A stretch of 64,000 nucleotides of DNA from an uncultured Ectothiorhodospiraceae bacterium (GTDB lineage Bacteria > Pseudomonadota > Gammaproteobacteria > Nevskiales > Oceanococcaceae), in contig CAKZQS010000019.1 in assembly GCA_937141935.1 (NCBI GenBank), positions 34,708-98,707 of the forward strand, read 5' to 3'. This document shows positions 1 to 9,445 of this stretch, one piece after another. Made by a program: the position numbers and the translations under genes. The notes below the pieces were generated by a model that was not told the origin of the DNA, did not search any database, and saw only the letters and a program-made list of their open reading frames with translations. Position 1 is the first letter of the stretch. Each line of letters starts with the position of its first letter.

Positions 1-1257
1 ATTGAGGTAGCGCTGGTAATTGTCCGCCACGCGCGCCGTGCCGCTGCCGTGGATGACGATGCGCGGCGGGTTCTTGCCGCCCTGGTGCGCATAGCGCAGC
101 TTGGGCCGGCGCCCGCCCTGGCTGGGGGGCGCGTGGCGACGCACCAGCTCTTCCAGGACGCGGGTCAGCGCCGGCGTTGGCAGGTCGACAAAGGCGACTT
201 CGGCGGCCCGCGCGACCTTGGCCATCAGCTCACCCAGACCCGAGCCGTGCAGGCCGGACATGCGCTGCACCGCGGCGTACTGGCAAAAACTCAGCTTGCG
301 CTCGACCTCGCTCTCAAAGCGCCCACGGGCCTCGGCCGAGAGCCCATCCCACTTGTTCAGGCCCAGCACCAGCGCCTTACCGGCGGCGGCGACCTCCGCC
401 AGGATGCGCGCGTCCTGCGCGGCCACCTCGGCACGCGCATCGAGCAGCGTGATGACCACATGCGCCGACTCGACGGCCTGCAGGGTCTTGATGGCCGAAA
501 ACTTCTCCACCCGCTCGTGGATGCGGCCGCGGCGGCGCAGGCCGGCGGTGTCGATCAGCCGGTAATGCCGACCCTCCCACTCCAGCGGCACCTCGATCGA
601 ATCGCGGGTGGTGCCGGGCACGTCCGAGGCGATGGCCCGCTCCTCGCGCAACAGGCGGTTAAACAGCGTCGACTTGCCGGCGTTGGGCCGGCCCACGATG
701 GCGACCCGGATGGCGTCCTCGGCGCTGCCCTCGGGGGCGACGTCGGGGGTCTCCTGCAGCGTCGGCGGCAGGTGCTCCAGGATCGCGCCGCGCAGCTTTT
801 CCAGGCCCTGCCGGTGCGCGGCGGCCACGCATACCGGGCCGGCGAAGCCCAGCGCGTAAAACTCGGCGGCGGCGGTCGCCGCGTCGAGCCCTTCGGATTT
901 GTTGACGACGATCAGCGTGGGCCGGTTACGTGCGCGCAGCGCGTCGACCACGGGTGCATCCGCCGCGGTCAGCCCGCTGCGGGCATCCACGACAAACAGC
1001 GCCAGTGCCGCCTCCTCGAGCGCCAGCAGGCTCTGGCGAACGATGGCGTCCTCCATGCCCTCGGCCTCATCGACGATGCCGCCGGTGTCCACCAGCACGA
1101 CCTGGCGCTCGCCCACGCGGGCGATGCCATAGCGGCGATCGCGGGTCAGCCCCGGCTCATCGGCCACCAGCGCATCCCGGCTGCGCGTGAGCTGGTTAAA
1201 CAGCGTGCTCTTGCCGACATTGGGCCGGCCGAGCAAGGCGACAACGGGGGCCGTCAT
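1..1257 (-). CDS. der: Ribosome-assembly GTPase Der (EngA), C-terminus cut by window edge
   Basis: Essential double GTPase that binds the 50S subunit during maturation. The visible 419 codons start with ATG (MTAPVVALLGRPNVGKST) and hold two G domains: the first P-loop GRPNVGKST at about residues 10-18 with DTGG and NKSEG, the second P-loop GRPNAGKST near residue 180 with DTAGL and NKWDG. A KH-like C-terminal domain begins, ending in KNPPRIVIHGSG and continuing past the window. E. coli Der is 490 aa, so about 50-70 residues are missing. It follows bamB by 7 nt on the same strand, the usual bamB-der order. Identification is secure; only the end is unseen. Confidence 0.97.
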   Translation of the reverse strand, partial: MTAPVVALLGRPNVGKSTLFNQLTRSRDALVADEPGLTRDRRYGIARVGERQVVLVDTGGIVDEAEGMEDAIVRQSLLALEEAALALFVVDARSGLTAADAPVVDALRARNRPTLIVVNKSEGLDAATAAAEFYALGFAGPVCVAAAHRQGLEKLRGAILEHLPPTLQETPDVAPEGSAEDAIRVAIVGRPNAGKSTLFNRLLREERAIASDVPGTTRDSIEVPLEWEGRHYRLIDTAGLRRRGRIHERVEKFSAIKTLQAVESAHVVITLLDARAEVAAQDARILAEVAAAGKALVLGLNKWDGLSAEARGRFESEVERKLSFCQYAAVQRMSGLHGSGLGELMAKVARAAEVAFVDLPTPALTRVLEELVRRHAPPSQGGRRPKLRYAHQGGKNPPRIVIHGSGTARVADNYQRYLN

Positions 1258-1264
1258 GGCCGCC

Positions 1265-2407
1265 CTATTCGGCCGTGGCCTGTGGCTCGACGACGAAGCG
1301 CTGCAGGCGCCCGTCGCGCGCCAGCGCCAGGAGGCCCTCGCCATCGGGGGCCGGGCCCACCCATTGCAGCGGCGCACGGCCCAGACGGGCGCGACCGATG
1401 ATGCGGCCATCGGCCGTCGACAGCACGTGGGCATAGCCCTCGCTGTCGCCAAGCACCACATTGCCGCGGTAGGCCGCTGGCGCCGTCAGCCGGCGATAAC
1501 CCAGCTGTTCCTGCGCCCATTGCGCGGCGCCACTGGAGGGCTCCAGGCAATGCACCGCGTCCTGCGCGTCCACGACATAGAGGCAGTTCTCGTCGATGGC
1601 CGGCTGCACATAGCCGCCCAGCCCGCGCTCCCACAGCGGCAGGCCCGAATCGCGGCGCAGCACCTTGGTGCTGCCGGCACTGCTGCTCGCCACCACGACC
1701 GGGCCGGCCAGCAGCAGGTCGGCATCCACGTCCACCAGGCGCTCCACCTCGGAGCGACCGCTGGGCTCGGCGATGCTCTGCTCCCAGGCCAGCGCGCCAT
1801 CATTGATGGCCAGGGCCTTGACGCGACCGGTGGCGGTGCCCACCAGCACCACGTCATCCAGCAACGCCAGCGCGGCGTTGCCGCGCCAGGTCAGCGGCGG
1901 CACCGTCAGCGGCACCACCCAGCGGGTACGGCCGTCGGCCGGGTCCAGAGCATGCACGCGGCCGTCTTCGGTCTTGACGACCAGGAGGCGCTCATCGCCG
2001 GCCGGCAGCGTGCCGATCTCCGAGGACAGCAGCCGCTGCCAGCGCGGCTCGCCATCGGTGGCGGCAAAGGCCGCCAGCGTGCCGTCCCGGCCGCCGACGA
2101 TCAGCTGGCCATCGACCAGGGCCGGGCCCGCGCCCAGACGCTGCTCGGTCTCGCGCTCCCACAGCAGCGCGCCGTCCGCATCGCGCGCCTGCAGGCGGCC
2201 CTGCGCATCGGCGGTGAAGACGCGGCCGGCGGCAATCAGCGGGCGCAGCGCGGTGCTGCCGGCCAGGCTGCCGACGTCGGCCTTCCAGCCGGGCTCAACG
2301 CGCACCTGCGCGTCGGCGATCTTCTTCAGCGGGGCCGGCTCGAAACGCGGCTTGCTGGCGCAACCCGCGAGCAGCAACAAACCGAGCGCCAGCAGCAGCG
2401 GCCGCAT
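1265..2407 (-). CDS. bamB: Outer-membrane assembly lipoprotein BamB
   Basis: Lipoprotein of the BAM complex that scaffolds BamA and helps insert beta-barrels from the periplasmic side. The 380-residue product starts MRPLLLALGLLLLAGC, a short lipoprotein signal with lipobox LLAGC (Cys16), and then shows repeated blades of the PQQ-like eight-bladed propeller (for example ALLWERETEQRLGAGPALVDG, GYAHVLSTADG). Length matches E. coli BamB (392 aa). The open frame continues far upstream, but the lipoprotein signal fixes this start, whose ATG overlaps the yfgM stop (TGATG), implying translational coupling. Known family; function inferred from homology and synteny with yfgM and der. Confidence 0.95.
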   Translation of the reverse strand: MRPLLLALGLLLLAGCASKPRFEPAPLKKIADAQVRVEPGWKADVGSLAGSTALRPLIAAGRVFTADAQGRLQARDADGALLWERETEQRLGAGPALVDGQLIVGGRDGTLAAFAATDGEPRWQRLLSSEIGTLPAGDERLLVVKTEDGRVHALDPADGRTRWVVPLTVPPLTWRGNAALALLDDVVLVGTATGRVKALAINDGALAWEQSIAEPSGRSEVERLVDVDADLLLAGPVVVASSSAGSTKVLRRDSGLPLWERGLGGYVQPAIDENCLYVVDAQDAVHCLEPSSGAAQWAQEQLGYRRLTAPAAYRGNVVLGDSEGYAHVLSTADGRIIGRARLGRAPLQWVGPAPDGEGLLALARDGRLQRFVVEPQATAE

Positions 2408-3042
2408 CAGGAGGCCTCGGTGCCGAAGCGATCCAGTTTGCGCCGGATCTGCGCCGCGCGCGGGCCATCGGCAGCCGCCTCGGCGGCCGCCTCCCAGTCG
2501 CTGCGGGCCGCTTCGCGGTCGCCCTGCGCCCAGGCGATGTCGCCGGCGAGTTCGCGCGCCTGGGCCTCGAAGGCCGCCGGCAGCGAGGCCTGCAGCGTGG
2601 CCCGGGCCGCATCGGGCTGCTCCGCAGCCCATTGCGCGCGCGCCAAGCGCAGGCGCAGCAAGCCACGCAGCTCGCCATCGGGGCCGCTGTCCAGGGCCTG
2701 CTGCAGCGCTTCGACCGCGGCCGGCCAGTCTTCGGCCTGCGCGGCCTGGGCGGCCAGCGCGCTGTAGCCGTGCACCAGGTACACGCTGCCCGGGTGGGCC
2801 TGCTCCAACTCGCGCATCGCGGCCTGGGCCGCCTCCGCGTCCTCGCCCTGTGCGGCACGCTCGACAGCCGTGTAGCTCTGCGAGGCCGCCATGGCCGACT
2901 CGCCGCGCGAGTCCTGCCATTGCTCCCAGCCCACCAGCGCACCGATGCCCAGCACCAGCCCGCCAACCAAGGCCAGGCGGTTCTCGCGCCACCACTTCTG
3001 CAGTTCTTCGACCTGCTCCTGATCCGTCTTTTCCAGTTCCAC
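2407..3042 (-). CDS. yfgM: YfgM-like TPR membrane protein (ancillary SecYEG subunit)
   Basis: Single-pass inner-membrane protein with a periplasmic TPR domain; in E. coli YfgM associates with SecYEG and PpiD and takes part in handing exported proteins to periplasmic chaperones. The 211-aa product has a short cytosolic N-terminus with EELQKWWRENR, the family hallmark, one transmembrane helix at about residues 23-40 (LALVGGLVLGIGALVGW), and alanine-rich helical repeats from about residue 60 to the end. Length equals the family's about 206 aa. It lies 15 nt after hisS and overlaps the bamB start by one base. Confidence 0.92.
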   Translation of the reverse strand: MELEKTDQEQVEELQKWWRENRLALVGGLVLGIGALVGWEQWQDSRGESAMAASQSYTAVERAAQGEDAEAAQAAMRELEQAHPGSVYLVHGYSALAAQAAQAEDWPAAVEALQQALDSGPDGELRGLLRLRLARAQWAAEQPDAARATLQASLPAAFEAQARELAGDIAWAQGDREAARSDWEAAAEAAADGPRAAQIRRKLDRFGTEAS

Positions 3043-3057
3043 CGCGGTGTCTTCCTC

Positions 3058-4308
3058 TTAGGATGGGGTCGCCGCGCCCGCGGGGCACAGCGCCTGTAGG
3101 TGTTCGCTCAATGCCGCGGGCGCCTGGGCGTCCAGCAGCGTGAAATCGGCATGCTCGTCCTTGCTGACGATGCGCGCGCGCGCCGTGGCCGCGCGCTTGA
3201 TCTGGCCCTTGAGGCGGCCATCTCCGCCGTCGACAAGGACCTGCCAGCCCGCTTGCCGCAAGGTTTGCGCCAGGCGCAGCGCCTGCAGCCGGCCCTGCCC
3301 GCCCTCGTGGCAGACGTAGACATCGACCGGGGCCGCCTGCGGCACGCAGTCCAGCGCCTGCTGCAGCAGCAGCACGCGCTCGCAGCCCATCGCAAAGCCG
3401 CAGGCCGGCACCGGGCCGCCGCCCAGTTGCTCGACCAGGCCATCATAGCGGCCGCCCGCCAGCACGGTGCCCTGCGCGCCCAGCTGCTGCGTGGTCCACT
3501 CGAAGACGCAGTGGTTGTAATAGTCCAGGCCGCGCACCAGACGCGGGTTCTCGACCCAGGCGATGTCCAGCGCTGCCAGCCCCTCGAGCACCGCGGCGTA
3601 GTGCGCACGCGATTCCTCATCCAGGCTGTCGGCCAGACGGGGCGCGTCGGCCAGGGCCGCCTGGGTCTGCGGGTTTTTCGAGTCGAGCACGCGCAGCGGA
3701 TTGCGCTCGATGCGCTGGCGGCTGTCCTCGTCCAGCGCATCCGCATGCGCGCGCAGCCACTGCTGCAACTGGTCCCGGTAGGCGGCGCGCGCCGTGGCGC
3801 TGCCCAGCGTGTTGATCTCCAGCGTCACGGCCCCCAACACGCCGGCGGCCTGCAGCAGGTCGCGGGCGATGGCGATGACCTCGATGTCCGCCAGCGCGCC
3901 GGCGGTGCCGAAATTCTCTACGCCGACCTGGTGGAATTGCCGGTAGCGCCCGGCCTGCGGCCGCTCGTGGCGGAACATCGGGCCGGTGTACCAGAGCCGG
4001 CTTTGCGCGTTGCGCAGCAGGCCGCCGTCGATGCCCAGGCGCACCGCGCTCGCGGTGCCCTCCGGGCGCAGGCTCATCGCGTTCTTGTCGCGGTCGACGA
4101 AGGAGAACATCTCCTTCTCGACGATGTCCGTGGCCTCGCCCACACTGCGGGCGAAGAGCTCGGTCGCCTCCAGCACCGGCATGCGCACCTGGGCGTAGCC
4201 ATAGCGCAGCAGCACCTGTTGCACGGCGGCCTCCAGCGCCAGCCAGGCCGGCGTGTCGGCGGGGCCGATATCGGGGAAGCCGCGCAGCGCGCGTACGCGG
4301 CCGCTCAT
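3058..4308 (-). CDS. hisS: Histidine-tRNA ligase
   Basis: Class II aminoacyl-tRNA synthetase charging tRNA-His in the cytoplasm. The 416-aa protein shows motif 1 around residues 45-75, motif 2 ([19 protein letters not shown]), the two histidine-A signatures ([15 protein letters not shown] and GGRYDGL), motif 3 (GFAMGCERV) and a C-terminal anticodon-binding domain ending about residue 410. Length is normal (E. coli 424). The ATG overlaps the ispG stop by 4 nt (ATGA), so it is coupled to ispG, and yfgM follows 15 nt later. Confidence 0.97.
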   Translation of the reverse strand: MSGRVRALRGFPDIGPADTPAWLALEAAVQQVLLRYGYAQVRMPVLEATELFARSVGEATDIVEKEMFSFVDRDKNAMSLRPEGTASAVRLGIDGGLLRNAQSRLWYTGPMFRHERPQAGRYRQFHQVGVENFGTAGALADIEVIAIARDLLQAAGVLGAVTLEINTLGSATARAAYRDQLQQWLRAHADALDEDSRQRIERNPLRVLDSKNPQTQAALADAPRLADSLDEESRAHYAAVLEGLAALDIAWVENPRLVRGLDYYNHCVFEWTTQQLGAQGTVLAGGRYDGLVEQLGGGPVPACGFAMGCERVLLLQQALDCVPQAAPVDVYVCHEGGQGRLQALRLAQTLRQAGWQVLVDGGDGRLKGQIKRAATARARIVSKDEHADFTLLDAQAPAALSEHLQALCPAGAATPS

Positions 4309-5402
4309 GAGTGATCCCCACAGCCGCGGCGGCGGCCGATCTCGCGGCGCACCAGCTCGTCCAGGCCAATGACCAGGTCGTCGTTCTTCAGCTTGCCGCT
4401 GATCTGGCCATTCTCGAACACCGTGTTCGGGTAACCGCCGGTCACGCCAATGTCGGCCTCGCGCGCCTCGCCCGGGCCGTTGACCACGCAGCCGATCACG
4501 GCCACATCGAGCGGCTCGTCGATGTCCTCGAAGCGCTGTTCCAGGGCGTTGACGGTCTTGATCACGTCGAAGTTCTGCCGCGAGCAGCTCGGACAGGCGA
4601 TCAGGTTGATGCCGCGGCTGCGCAGATGCAGGCTTTTGAGGATGTCCCAGCCGACCTTGATCTCCTCGACCGGGTCCGCCGCCAGGGACACGCGCAGCGT
4701 GTCGCCAATGCCCTCGGCCAGCAGCATGCCCAGGCCGATGGCCGACTTGACGGCCCCGGCGCGCTGGCCGCCGGCCTCGGTAATGCCCAGGTGCAGCGGC
4801 TGCTCGATCTGGCTGGCCAGCAGCCGGTAGGCCGCGACCGTCATGAAGACCTCGGAGGCCTTCAGGCTGATCTTGAAATCCGGGAAGTTGTGGCGGTCCA
4901 GAATGTCGATATGGCGGAAGGCCGACTCCACCAGCGCCTCGGCCGTGGGCTCACCGTACTTTTGCTGCAGGTCGCCTTCCAGCGAGCCGGCGTTGACGCC
5001 AACGCGAATCGGGATGCCGTGGTGGCGCGCGCAGGCGATGACCTCGGCCACCTTCTTCTCCGAGCCGATGTTGCCCGGGTTGATGCGCAGGCAGTCGGCG
5101 CCCGCCTCGGCCGCGGCCAGGCCCACGCGGTAATTGAAATGAATGTCCGCGATCAGCGGCAGCGACACGGCCTTGCGGATGTCGGCAAAGGCGGTCGCGG
5201 CATCCATCGTCGGCACGGACACACGCACCAGGTCGGCGCCGGCCTTCTGCAGTGCCTCGATCTGCGCCACCGTCGCCGCGACGTCGCAGGTCTCGGTGTT
5301 GGTCATGCTCTGCACGCTGATCGGGGCGTCGCCGCCGATGGCGACGGAGCCCACATGGATCTGGCGCGATACGCGGCGGGTGATGCGGTGGGTGGACTTC
5401 AT
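4305..5402 (-). CDS. ispG: 4-hydroxy-3-methylbut-2-en-1-yl diphosphate synthase IspG (GcpE)
   Basis: [4Fe-4S] enzyme of the MEP isoprenoid pathway converting MEcPP to HMBPP. The 365-aa protein has the N-terminal TIM barrel ([13 protein letters not shown] near residues 30-42, INPGNIG near 108) and the C-terminal cluster domain with the three cysteine ligands in [11 protein letters not shown] (about 270-280) and [10 protein letters not shown] (about 305-314). Length agrees with E. coli (372 aa), so this is the short bacterial form without the plant-type insert. Overlaps rodZ and hisS by 4 nt on each side, within one transcription unit. Confidence 0.97.
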   Translation of the reverse strand: MKSTHRITRRVSRQIHVGSVAIGGDAPISVQSMTNTETCDVAATVAQIEALQKAGADLVRVSVPTMDAATAFADIRKAVSLPLIADIHFNYRVGLAAAEAGADCLRINPGNIGSEKKVAEVIACARHHGIPIRVGVNAGSLEGDLQQKYGEPTAEALVESAFRHIDILDRHNFPDFKISLKASEVFMTVAAYRLLASQIEQPLHLGITEAGGQRAGAVKSAIGLGMLLAEGIGDTLRVSLAADPVEEIKVGWDILKSLHLRSRGINLIACPSCSRQNFDVIKTVNALEQRFEDIDEPLDVAVIGCVVNGPGEAREADIGVTGGYPNTVFENGQISGKLKNDDLVIGLDELVRREIGRRRGCGDHS

Positions 5403-6298
5403 GGGGGCAGCAGCCGGCCGTCTTCGGTCAGCGTTCCACGGGCGCGTGCCTTGCTGTCGATGGCCTCGCCCAGGGCGAGCAAACGCCCGCCCAGGCGCAC
5501 TTCCAGCGTATGCGCGCGGCCCAGGTTGATGCGATAGGGCGGCTCGCCGGCCAGGCGCAGCGTCTCGCCCGGCTGGGCGACGCGGTAGGCCAGCCGCTCG
5601 GCGGTGGCGTCATCCACTTCGATCCAGGCCGGCACCTCGCCCACGCGGATCTCAAGCAGGTTGGGCGCAACTGCCCCGCCGGCCGGCTCCGGCCCCTCGT
5701 CGGCCGGCGACGGTGCCGCCCCGCTGGCCTCATCCGCCTGCGGCGCCGACAGGTCGACCGTGGTGGGCTTACGCGCCGCGCTGATGTTCGGCAAGGCCGT
5801 GGGCGCCGGCGTCGCCGTGGGCGGCGGGCTGGGCTCCCAGTCCACCGGGTCGACGGTTAGGCTGGGCAGCGTGCGCGGCAGCGTGGGTTCGCTGTCGTCG
5901 CTGCGGCGGTCCAGCAGCCCCACGGCAATGATCAGCAGCGCGGCGCCACCGACCACCCAGGGCAGGAAGCGCTGCCAGCTGCCACGGGCCGCGTAGGGGA
6001 TGCTGGGCCGCTGGTGCACGGTGGGCACCGGCGACGGCAGGTCGTTGATGCGCTCGTAGGCGGCGAGCACCGGCGCCGCATCACAGCCGACAACCTTGGC
6101 GTAGCGGCGATAATAGCCGCGGGCGTAGACCGGCAGGCCCAGCTCGGCGTAGGCGTCCTGCTCCAGCGCGCGCGCCAGCGTCAGCGTCAGGTTGGCCTGG
6201 CGTGCCGCGTCCTCCAGCCCCAGGCCGGACTCGCGCCGCGCCATGCGCAGCAGCAACCCGGGGGTGGCGGTCTCGGCCGTGTCCTCGGCGGCGCTCAT
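5399..6298 (-). CDS. rodZ: RodZ-like helix-turn-helix membrane protein
   Basis: Cell-shape protein that links MreB to the elongasome in rods. The 299-aa protein has an N-terminal RodZ HTH_25 domain (about 12-75, with [24 protein letters not shown]), a transmembrane segment at about 113-130 ([19 protein letters not shown]), a proline/alanine-rich periplasmic linker (about 140-205) and a C-terminal DUF4115 beta domain (about 212-299) with AWIEVDDA and [20 protein letters not shown]. Placement between pilW and ispG is the usual gammaproteobacterial order. Starts with a 4-nt overlap on pilW. Confidence 0.92.
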   Translation of the reverse strand: MSAAEDTAETATPGLLLRMARRESGLGLEDAARQANLTLTLARALEQDAYAELGLPVYARGYYRRYAKVVGCDAAPVLAAYERINDLPSPVPTVHQRPSIPYAARGSWQRFLPWVVGGAALLIIAVGLLDRRSDDSEPTLPRTLPSLTVDPVDWEPSPPPTATPAPTALPNISAARKPTTVDLSAPQADEASGAAPSPADEGPEPAGGAVAPNLLEIRVGEVPAWIEVDDATAERLAYRVAQPGETLRLAGEPPYRINLGRAHTLEVRLGGRLLALGEAIDSKARARGTLTEDGRLLPP

Positions 6299-7065
6299 GA
6301 GCGCGGCGCCTCGGGCGCGCGTAATTTTTGGCTGCTGCCAGGCTTGAGCCGCTCCAGCAGGCGCAGATAGGCCGCCTCGGCGGCGTCGTCATCCAGAGCA
6401 CGGGCGATGCGCAGGCCCAGCAGCGCGCTGCTGGAGGTGGCCGGGGCCACGCCCTCGTAGCGGCGCAGGAAGGCCTGGGCGCGCAGCCAGTCCTGTTGCT
6501 CGGCCGCCATCGCGGCAATGCCCAGCAGCAGGCGGCCCGATTGCGGCTGCTCGCGCAGGGCTTCCAGCAGCAGTGTTTCGCCGGCCTCACGCTGGCCGTT
6601 GGCCGCCAGGCAGCGGCCCAGCAGCAGCACGGCGTCGGCCTCTTCGCGGCGCAGCGCCGGCGCCAGCACCTCTTGGGCGGCGTCGACCGCGCCCACCCGG
6701 CAATACCAGTCGGCCACGCTGCGCCGCAGCGGCTCGTCGTCGCCGATGTAGCGCGTGGCGCGATCCACGGCCTTGCGGCCCTCGACGGTGCGGCCCTGGC
6801 GGTGGCGGACCAGCCCCTGGCCGAACATCGCGGCGGCGCGGCGCGGATCCAGCTCCAGCGCCCGCGCGAACTTTTCCTCGGCGATCTCCAAACGATCCTG
6901 CTTCAGGTAGCCAAAGCCCAGCTCGACATAGAGCCGCGCCGCCTCGTCGGGGTCGGGCGTGCCGATGCGCCCGTTGTTGCCACCCGTGCTGACACAGGCC
7001 GCGAGCAACAGCAGCAGCGGGAGCAGCAGCAGCGGGCGGCCGGTGGCCATCGCGCCGGCGCTCAT
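6295..7065 (-). CDS. pilW: PilW/PilF-type TPR lipoprotein
   Basis: Outer-membrane lipoprotein pilotin needed for type IV pilus secretin assembly in relatives. The 256-aa protein has a signal peptide with lipobox LLAAC (Cys24) followed by TPR units ([39 protein letters not shown]) up to about residue 240. In Pseudomonas and Xanthomonas the same position between rlmN and rodZ holds pilF/pilW. No other pilus gene is in this window, so the pilus role is inferred from family and synteny. ATG overlaps the rlmN stop by 4 nt; an internal ATG 5 codons later is an alternative start. Confidence 0.87.
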   Translation of the reverse strand: MSAGAMATGRPLLLLPLLLLLAACVSTGGNNGRIGTPDPDEAARLYVELGFGYLKQDRLEIAEEKFARALELDPRRAAAMFGQGLVRHRQGRTVEGRKAVDRATRYIGDDEPLRRSVADWYCRVGAVDAAQEVLAPALRREEADAVLLLGRCLAANGQREAGETLLLEALREQPQSGRLLLGIAAMAAEQQDWLRAQAFLRRYEGVAPATSSSALLGLRIARALDDDAAEAAYLRLLERLKPGSSQKLRAPEAPRS

Positions 7066-8156
7066 TGGCGCACCACCGGGATATCCGACAGGCGGCGCTT
7101 CTGCCGGTTCTTGACCTCGCCCACCAACTGGCCGCAGGCCGCGGCGATGTCGTCGCCGCGCGTCTTGCGCACCGTGGTGATGATGCGCTTGTCCCGCAGG
7201 ATGCCGGCGAAGCGCTGCGTCACCTCCGGGCGGGAGCGCGTGTAGCGCGTGCCCGGGAAGGGGTTGAAGGGGATCAGGTTGACCTTGGCCGGCATCCCGG
7301 CCAGCAGCCGCGCCAGGGCGCGGGCCTCGGCCTCGCCGTCATTGACCCCGTCCAGCATCACGTACTCGTAGACGATGTGCATCTGCCGCTCGCGCTCGGC
7401 GGTGTACCGGCGGCAGGCGGCCATCAGCTCGTCCAGCGGGTACTTGCGGTTGATCGGCACGATCACGTCGCGCAGCTCGTCCGTCGGGGCGTGCAGTGAC
7501 ACGGCCAGCGCGGTGTCCACCTCGCTGCGCAGCCGGTCCATGAAGGGCACCAGGCCCGAGGTGCTGACCGTGACCCGGCGCTTGGACAGCCCATAGGCCA
7601 AATCATCCAGCAGCAGGCGGATCGCGGTGACGACATTGTCGAAGTTGGCCAGCGGCTCGCCCATGCCCATGAACACGACGTTGCTGATCACACGGCCCTC
7701 GCGCGGCACGGCGCCCAGCGCCTGCTGAGCGAACCACACCTGGGCGATGATCTCGGCCGAGGTCAGGTTGCGCGAGAAGCCCTGGGTGGCCGTGGCGCAG
7801 AACTGGCAGTCCATCGCGCAGCCGACCTGCGAGCTGATGCACAGCGTGCCGCGGTCGGCCTCGGGGATGAACACCGTTTCCACGGCGTTGCCCGACTCCA
7901 GCCGCAGCACCCACTTGCGCGTGCCGTCGGCGGACAGCTCCTCGGTAATCAGCTCGGGCGTGGCGACCGTGGCCTCGATCTCCAGGCGCGTGCGCAGCGC
8001 CTTCGCCAGATCCGTCATCTGGTCGAAGGCGGCCACATTGCGCTGGTAAATCCAGGGCATGATCTGGCGGGCGCGGAAGGGTTTTTCCCCCCGCGCCGCA
8101 AACCAGTGCTCCAGCCCCCGGCGATCCAGGCCCAGCAGATTGGTCGGAGTCGTCAT
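7062..8156 (-). CDS. rlmN: Dual-specificity 23S rRNA/tRNA methyltransferase RlmN
   Basis: Radical-SAM enzyme making 2-methyladenosine at A2503 of 23S rRNA and A37 of some tRNAs. The 364-aa product (start [19 protein letters not shown]) carries the radical-SAM cysteines CAMDCQFC near residue 115, [12 protein letters not shown], the SAM-binding stretch ISTSGL-like [10 protein letters not shown], and the C-terminal methyl-carrying cysteine in AACGQL. A longer frame reaches upstream to 8360, but those 68 residues are Pro/Arg-rich shadow sequence over ndk, so the ATG at 8156 is preferred. It follows ndk by 25 nt. Confidence 0.96.
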   Translation of the reverse strand: MTTPTNLLGLDRRGLEHWFAARGEKPFRARQIMPWIYQRNVAAFDQMTDLAKALRTRLEIEATVATPELITEELSADGTRKWVLRLESGNAVETVFIPEADRGTLCISSQVGCAMDCQFCATATQGFSRNLTSAEIIAQVWFAQQALGAVPREGRVISNVVFMGMGEPLANFDNVVTAIRLLLDDLAYGLSKRRVTVSTSGLVPFMDRLRSEVDTALAVSLHAPTDELRDVIVPINRKYPLDELMAACRRYTAERERQMHIVYEYVMLDGVNDGEAEARALARLLAGMPAKVNLIPFNPFPGTRYTRSRPEVTQRFAGILRDKRIITTVRKTRGDDIAAACGQLVGEVKNRQKRRLSDIPVVRQ

Positions 8157-8181
8157 TGGCGACGCACGCCCGGCCCGCGCC

Positions 8182-8607
8182 TTAGCGGGGGCACAGCTCC
8201 GTGGCGGAGAAGAAGTAGGCCACCTCGACGGCCGCCGTCTCCGGCGCGTCGCTGCCGTGCACGGCATTGGCGTCGATCGACTCGGCGAAATCGGCGCGGA
8301 TGGTGCCCGGGGCCGCATCCTTGGGGTTGGTAGCGCCCATGATCTCGCGGTTCTTGGCAATGGCGCCCTCGCCCTCGAGCACCTGCACCATGACCGGGCC
8401 GGAGATCATGAACTCGACGAGATCGTTGAAGAAGGGGCGCTCGCGGTGCACGGCATAGAAGCCTTCGGCCTCGGCACGGCTGAGCTGCTTCATCTTCGCG
8501 GCCACGACTTTCAGGCCGGCGCTCTCAAAGCGCGTGTAGATCTGGCCAATCACGTTCTTGGCAACGGCGTCGGGCTTGATGATCGAAAGGGTGCGTTCGG
8601 TGGCCAT
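8182..8607 (-). CDS. ndk: Nucleoside-diphosphate kinase
   Basis: Transfers the gamma phosphate between nucleoside triphosphates and diphosphates through a phosphohistidine. The 141-aa protein has the full family pattern: [10 protein letters not shown] at the N-terminus, [28 protein letters not shown], and the active-site His in NAVHGSDA (about residue 117). Length matches E. coli Ndk (143). It is the first gene after the terminator that closes the cysE-isc operon, so it must have its own promoter in the 35 nt before the ATG or inside the hairpin region; I see no clear -10 there. Confidence 0.97.
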   Translation of the reverse strand: MATERTLSIIKPDAVAKNVIGQIYTRFESAGLKVVAAKMKQLSRAEAEGFYAVHRERPFFNDLVEFMISGPVMVQVLEGEGAIAKNREIMGATNPKDAAPGTIRADFAESIDANAVHGSDAPETAAVEVAYFFSATELCPR

Positions 8608-8642
8608 GATTCAGCGTATCCAGTGTTTGGGGGGTAAGCAGC

Positions 8643-8664
8643 AAAAAAGCGGCCCGGTGGCCGC
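8643..8664 (-). terminator. Intrinsic terminator after the isc-type operon
   Basis: Read on the minus strand this is a 6-bp stem GCGGCC/GGCCGC with loop ACCG followed by six T. It lies 18 nt after the stop of the A-type carrier gene and 36 nt before ndk, so it separates cysE-iscS2-iscS1-iscU'-iscA from ndk-rlmN and the rest. Confidence 0.85.
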
Positions 8665-8681
8665 CTGCGTAACCACCCATT

Positions 8682-9023
8682 TTAACGCGAAGCGGCCGGC
8701 TCGCGCAGGGCAAAACTCTCGCCGCAGCCGCAATCTGCCTCGGCGTTGGGGTTGGCAAAGCTCCAGCGCTGGTTAAAGCCGTCGCCGACAAAATCCACCG
8801 TGGTGCCCTGCAGCGCGGCCAGGCAGGCTTCGGGCACGTAAACGGCCGCGCCTTCGGCCTCGAAACGGTGGTCATCGGCGCGCGCCTCGTCGGCATATTC
8901 GACGTGATAGGCCCAGCCGGAGCAGCCGGCCTTGCGCACCGCCAGGCGGATGCCCAGGCCATGGCCGCGGCGTGCGATCTGCTCGCGAATGCGGCCGGCG
9001 GCGGCGGGGGTCAATGTAATCAT
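8682..9023 (-). CDS. iscA: A-type iron-sulfur carrier protein (IscA/SufA/ErpA family)
   Basis: Small carrier that binds iron or an Fe-S cluster and passes it to apo-proteins. The 113-aa product MITLTPAAAGRIREQI has the three conserved cysteines, one in GCSGWAYHVEYADE (about 35) and the pair in DCGCGESF (about 99 and 101), and the family's GTTVDFV and FNQRWSFANPNA segments. The tail ESFALREPAASR is slightly longer than in IscA. The start follows the upstream iscU-like stop by 2 nt. Which of the IscA, SufA or ErpA subfamilies it belongs to cannot be decided by eye; position in the isc locus favours IscA. Confidence 0.9.
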   Translation of the reverse strand: MITLTPAAAGRIREQIARRGHGLGIRLAVRKAGCSGWAYHVEYADEARADDHRFEAEGAAVYVPEACLAALQGTTVDFVGDGFNQRWSFANPNAEADCGCGESFALREPAASR

Positions 9024-9025
9024 CG

Positions 9026-9445
9026 CTATCGCTCCTGCGTCGCGGCGCGGTCGGGGGACGCGGGCTGGGGGGCTTGCGTGGCCACGGCGGCCGCGTGGGC
9101 CTGCTGCCACAGCTCGCGGGCCAGCACCGCGCAATATCTCTTCACTGGAGGCAGATGCAGACCCTTCAAGGCCTGCTCCAGTTCCACCTCGCTCGCCGGG
9201 CCCGCTTCGCAAACCGGGCCGGCGGCACACAGCGCCTCCAGCGCCGCCACCAGCCAGGGGCTGGCCAACGCGCGCCACTGCCAGCGGCCGTCGAGCGCAT
9301 ACAGGCAGGCCCATTCGGCCGAGGCGGGCGTGCGCGCCTGCGCCAGCAGGGTCGCCTCGCCCCGCCGCCCGGCGGGCAGCAGCGCCCTGGGCGCGCCGAA
9401 GGCAGCGGCCACCGACGCCGGATAATCGCCGGCCAGCGCGCTCAT
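9026..9445 (-). CDS. Degenerate IscU/NifU-N-like protein retaining the LPPVK motif
   Basis: 139 aa, sitting exactly where iscU belongs, between iscS and iscA. The C-terminal half keeps the IscU pattern LKGLHLPPVKRYCAVLARE (LPPVK at 98-102, followed by Cys105), which in IscU is the HscA-binding motif plus the third scaffold cysteine. The N-terminal scaffold signatures are gone: there is no GAPACGD and no YGCGSA; Cys47, Cys73 and Cys79 are not in recognisable positions. It is therefore unlikely to be a normal scaffold, and no hscBA is present nearby. Overlaps iscS1 by 4 nt, so it is translated with it. Role unknown; a regulatory or accessory subunit of the desulfurase is one possibility. Confidence 0.72.
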   Translation of the reverse strand: MSALAGDYPASVAAAFGAPRALLPAGRRGEATLLAQARTPASAEWACLYALDGRWQWRALASPWLVAALEALCAAGPVCEAGPASEVELEQALKGLHLPPVKRYCAVLARELWQQAHAAAVATQAPQPASPDRAATQER

